Shown here: piece by piece, positions 5,056-6,443 of the stretch
Layout of the letters: each line of letters begins with the position of its first letter
Position numbering within the stretch: the stretch's first letter is position 1
NCBI GenBank assembly: GCA_018901675.1
Contig: JAHIEH010000082.1
Coordinates: 1-6,443 of the forward strand
Source of the DNA: Nanobdellota archaeon
Lineage (GTDB): Archaea; Nanobdellota; Nanobdellia; Pacearchaeales; GW2011-AR1
Direction of reading: 5' to 3'
DNA: 6,443 bases
Notes under the pieces: model-generated
Database searches by the model: none
The model's input: only the letters and a program-made list of their open reading frames with translations
What the model was told of the DNA's origin: nothing
Translations under genes and position numbers: made by a program

Positions 5056-5607
5056 ATGTTAAGTAAAGCAAAAATATTAAGGAATAAAAAAGCGCAGTTT
5101 TATCTGCTGGCAGCAATTGTAATAATCGTGATTATTTTGGGAGCTGCAGGAACTGTTAATTATCTTAAAAAAAGCAGTGAGGTAAAAATTTATGATTTAA
5201 AAGAAGAGCTGGGATTTGAAGGGGGCAGTGTTCTTGATTTCGGGACTTACAATGAATATAGTGATCCAGACATGGGTACACTTCTTGATCATTTCACATC
5301 AGTTTATACTACATACAGTGGGGAAGATAAAGAAATATACTTCTTATTTGGAGATGCAGAGGGAATCAATAAATACACTTATAATGAAACTGCAATTGGG
5401 GACGTTAGTATTGATATCGGCGGTACTGGTGTGGGGGTGGAAGTAACTGAGAAAAAAACATCAATAGAAAAATTAATTGTAGAGGGGAACAAAGTGAAGA
5501 TAGACATTGAAGGGGAAACATATGAATTCACGCTAAAACCCGGCGAGAATTTCTATTTTATTATATCTCAAAATATTGGAGGAGAAGATTATGTTGTTCA
5601 AAGCTAA
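5056..5607 (+). CDS. Pilin-like membrane protein, paralogue of the preceding gene
   Basis: A 183-residue protein. Its N-terminus (RNKKAQFYLLAAIVIIVI) resembles archaeal class III prepilin-type signals: a basic stretch, possible cleavage after A13, then a hydrophobic helix to about residue 33. The outer domain (about 45-170) repeats the motifs of the protein encoded at 4567: IYDL, 'LDFGTYNE', 'IYFLFGD', 'NKVKIDIEGETYEFTLKP' and 'ENFYFII'. The two genes are therefore a diverged tandem duplication. An insertion around 108-135 is Gly- and Thr-rich (DIGGTGVGVEV). The ATG has a Shine-Dalgarno (AGAGG, 5047-5051) four bases upstream, and the gene follows the previous stop by 21 bp. It overlaps the next gene by 17 bp, and that gene's ribosome-binding site lies inside this one. 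It is likely a surface or pseudopilin-type component; exact function is unknown. Confidence 0.8.
   Translation: MLSKAKILRNKKAQFYLLAAIVIIVIILGAAGTVNYLKKSSEVKIYDLKEELGFEGGSVLDFGTYNEYSDPDMGTLLDHFTSVYTTYSGEDKEIYFLFGDAEGINKYTYNETAIGDVSIDIGGTGVGVEVTEKKTSIEKLIVEGNKVKIDIEGETYEFTLKPGENFYFIISQNIGGEDYVVQS
5578..5582 (+). promoter_or_regulatory. Shine-Dalgarno that fixes the start at 5591
   Basis: GGAGG lies eight bases before the ATG at 5591. A TTG codon at 5576 in the same frame overlaps this site and is therefore not a likely start. The site sits inside the 3' end of the upstream gene, as expected for translationally coupled operon genes. Confidence 0.7.
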
Positions 5608-6112
5608 AAATAGCAAAAAAGGAGTAAGCGAGGTTGTGGGTTATGTTTTATTGATAGGATTAGTGGTGATTATGGGGGCAATTGCTTATGCCTGGCTAAA
5701 AAGCTATATCCCTCAGGAAACCCCCCAATGCCCGGACGGAATCTCATTAATGGCGGAAGAATGGAATTATAATTCTACAAATAAATTGCTTACAATCAAC
5801 TTGAAAAATAACGGATTGTTTGATGTTGACGGGATTTATATAAAAGCCGCAACAAAACTAGGCCAGGAAGTTGCGACAACAGATTTATCAGGATATTATA
5901 ATAAAAACAAAATAACCGGGGCAGATTTTATTCTTTTAAAGATACTGCCAAGTTATGAAAAAGCAGTTGGATTTAATTTAGGAACTTCAAACCTTAATCA
6001 TATTTATTTTATTGAAATCACCCCGATAGCAATTCAGAAAGAGGGAAAAAAGGGGATTGTACAGTGTGGAAATGCAAAAATAAGAGAGGAAATAAATAAA
6101 GAAATTGACTAA
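5591..6112 (+). CDS. Archaeal type IV pilin-like protein with class III signal
   Basis: A 173-residue protein with the archaeal prepilin hallmark KKG-VSEVVGYVLLIGLVV at 9-26. A short basic leader is expected to be cut after G11 by a prepilin peptidase, leaving a hydrophobic helix (about 12-36) that builds the filament core. The outer part from about 45 holds NKLLTINLKNNGLFDVDGIY, a beta-sandwich-like strand pattern, and two Cys (C47, C159) that could form a disulfide. The start at 5591 is set by a strong Shine-Dalgarno. The gene overlaps the upstream pilin-like gene by 17 bp, so the two are co-translated. Its stop lies at the first base pairs of a long inverted repeat. The family assignment to archaeal pilin-like proteins is firm. 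Whether it forms an adhesion pilus, archaellum-like filament or minor pilin is not shown. Confidence 0.85.
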   Translation: MLFKAKNSKKGVSEVVGYVLLIGLVVIMGAIAYAWLKSYIPQETPQCPDGISLMAEEWNYNSTNKLLTINLKNNGLFDVDGIYIKAATKLGQEVATTDLSGYYNKNKITGADFILLKILPSYEKAVGFNLGTSNLNHIYFIEITPIAIQKEGKKGIVQCGNAKIREEINKEID

Positions 6113-6227
6113 AATTTCGCTATGTCAAGAATCTTTTTTATTTTGTATGAGATTCTTGAGCACATTCAGAAACTAAAAGTTTCTGATGTCTCCACAGCAA
6201 GATGAGGAGTATTTTCCGCGAAATTTT
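6111..6227 (+). ncRNA. Nested-stem structured element, possible small RNA or operon 3' end
   Basis: A perfect 10-bp inverted repeat, AAAATTTCGC (6111-6120) and GCGAAATTTT (6218-6227), encloses three further stems. TCAAGAATCT (6125-6134) pairs with AGATTCTTGA (6150-6159), 10 bp perfect. TCAGAAACT (6166-6174) pairs with AGTTTCTGA (6178-6186) over an AAA loop, 9 bp perfect. CTCC (6190-6193) pairs with GGAG (6206-6209). Together this draws a four-way junction RNA, followed by a T-run at 6224-6229 that may terminate it. It starts at the stop codon of the pilin gene. It could be a 3' UTR structure, an independent small RNA, or a short inverted-repeat (MITE-like) insertion. It matches no tRNA, riboswitch or RNase P pattern that I recognise. 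Confidence 0.45.
6193..6213 (+). repeat. Copy 1 of a 20-nt near-perfect direct repeat
   Basis: CACAGCAAG followed by ATGAGGAGTATT. It matches copy 2 at 6271-6290 in 18 of 20 positions, with one inserted base. A CTGA lies a few bases upstream in both copies. This copy overlaps the small stem at 6190-6209. Confidence 0.5.
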
Positions 6228-6270
6228 TTGCTTCACAACCATCAATTTCAGTCTTTCCAAACCTGACTAT

Positions 6271-6290
6271 CACAGCAAGTGAGGGGTGTT
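6271..6290 (+). repeat. Copy 2 of a 20-nt near-perfect direct repeat
   Basis: CACAGCAAG followed by TGAGGGGTGTT, 78 nt after copy 1. Here TCAC (6270-6273) and GTGA (6279-6282) form a hairpin with loop AGCAA. GGGT (6284-6287) pairs with ACCC (6293-6296) directly behind it. The remaining DNA from 6297 to 6330 shows nothing else I can support. Confidence 0.5.
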
Positions 6291-6338
6291 AAACCCAGAT
6301 TTGAAAACAAAGACATATAACACAAAGAACAGAAAAGA

Positions 6339-6346
6339 TTTTAAAA
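6339..6346 (+). promoter_or_regulatory. TATA box of the partial pilin gene
   Basis: TTTTAAAA, inside the palindrome GATTTTAAAATC (6337-6348), with AGAAAA just upstream as a possible BRE. Its centre (6342.5) is 24.5 nt before the ATG at 6367, predicting a leaderless mRNA. The preceding pilin-like operon therefore ends before this gene. Confidence 0.6.
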
Positions 6347-6366
6347 TCAAAATAACTTAACAATAC

Positions 6367-6443
6367 ATGAACAACAATAAAAGAGGGGATAAAATAAAAA
6401 GTAAAGGGGGAGTTTCTCCTGTTATTGCAACTGTTTTGTTAAT
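6367..6443 (+). CDS. Archaeal type IV pilin N-terminus (partial, runs off the window)
   Basis: The first 25 residues of a gene cut by the window edge. After a basic leader (NNNKRGDKIKSKGG) comes VSPVIATVLL, the classic start of the archaeal pilin family with the N-terminal domain formerly called DUF1628. Prepilin peptidase cleavage is expected at the Gly-Val junction (after G15). The ATG is set by the leaderless promoter at 6339-6346. It is the second typical pilin signal in 800 bp, supporting a pilin locus that continues to the right. Confidence 0.8.
   Translation, partial: MNNNKRGDKIKSKGGVSPVIATVLL

Noticed and set aside
5576..5590. TTG start at 5576 for the pilin-like gene
   Set aside because: The Shine-Dalgarno GGAGG begins inside this codon and is correctly spaced for ATG 5591, which also gives a normal-length prepilin leader.
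6183..6223. Hammerhead ribozyme, suggested by CTGATG, a short stem and a downstream GAAA
   Set aside because: The core should read CUGAUGA and GAA should follow stem II directly. Here the seventh base differs and nine unrelated bases intervene before GCGAAA.
6111..6227. Insertion element with terminal inverted repeats
   Set aside because: No clear target-site duplication and no transposase. The repeat overlaps the pilin stop codon without obvious damage. Kept only as one alternative for the structured element.
6199..6266. Box C/D guide RNA, suggested by AAGATGA and CTGA
   Set aside because: The C box has a mismatch, no convincing internal D'/C' pair is present, and the stems seen do not match a C/D layout.

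Overview
The window is AT-rich and looks archaeal, most likely from a small-genome DPANN-type lineage such as Woesearchaeota or Pacearchaeota. That placement is an inference from general protein style. Archaeal identity itself rests on an archaeal-type SRP (7S) RNA, TATA-box promoters centred about 25 nt upstream of start codons (leaderless mRNAs), and archaeal type IV pilin signal sequences at the right end.

Layout. (1) 39-299: SRP RNA on the + strand, with its own TATA box and a T-tract behind it. (2) 445-3694: a compact four-gene + strand operon. In order it has a radical SAM/SPASM enzyme with a C-terminal PqqD-like (RRE) domain, a 61-residue peptide ending in a Cys-rich tail (C-x3-C-x2-C-x-C), a cytoplasmic HExxH metallopeptidase of the peptidase-MA type, and a second radical SAM/SPASM-like enzyme. 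This is the parts list of a ribosomally made, post-translationally modified peptide (RiPP) pathway, and it is the most interesting part of the window. (3) 3810-4522: two divergent small genes for winged-helix-like proteins around a 119-bp promoter region. (4) 4567-6112: a three-gene + strand operon for membrane-anchored or pilin-like surface proteins. The first two are paralogues with different membrane anchors and the third is a class III prepilin-like protein. (5) 6111-6300: non-coding DNA with a nested set of perfect stems and a near-perfect 20-nt repeat. (6) From 6367: the start of another archaeal pilin, cut by the window edge.

How it may work together. In the operon at 445, the C-terminal RRE of the first radical SAM enzyme would bind the peptide's N-terminal leader and its SPASM/radical SAM core would modify the Cys-rich tail. 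The second radical SAM enzyme would add another modification, and the metallopeptidase would remove the leader. No exporter or immunity gene is visible, so the product may be an intracellular cofactor or metal ligand, as in PQQ or mycofactocin pathways, rather than a secreted toxin. The product, the crosslinks and the family name cannot be read from sequence alone. I see no transposase, CRISPR array or tRNA.
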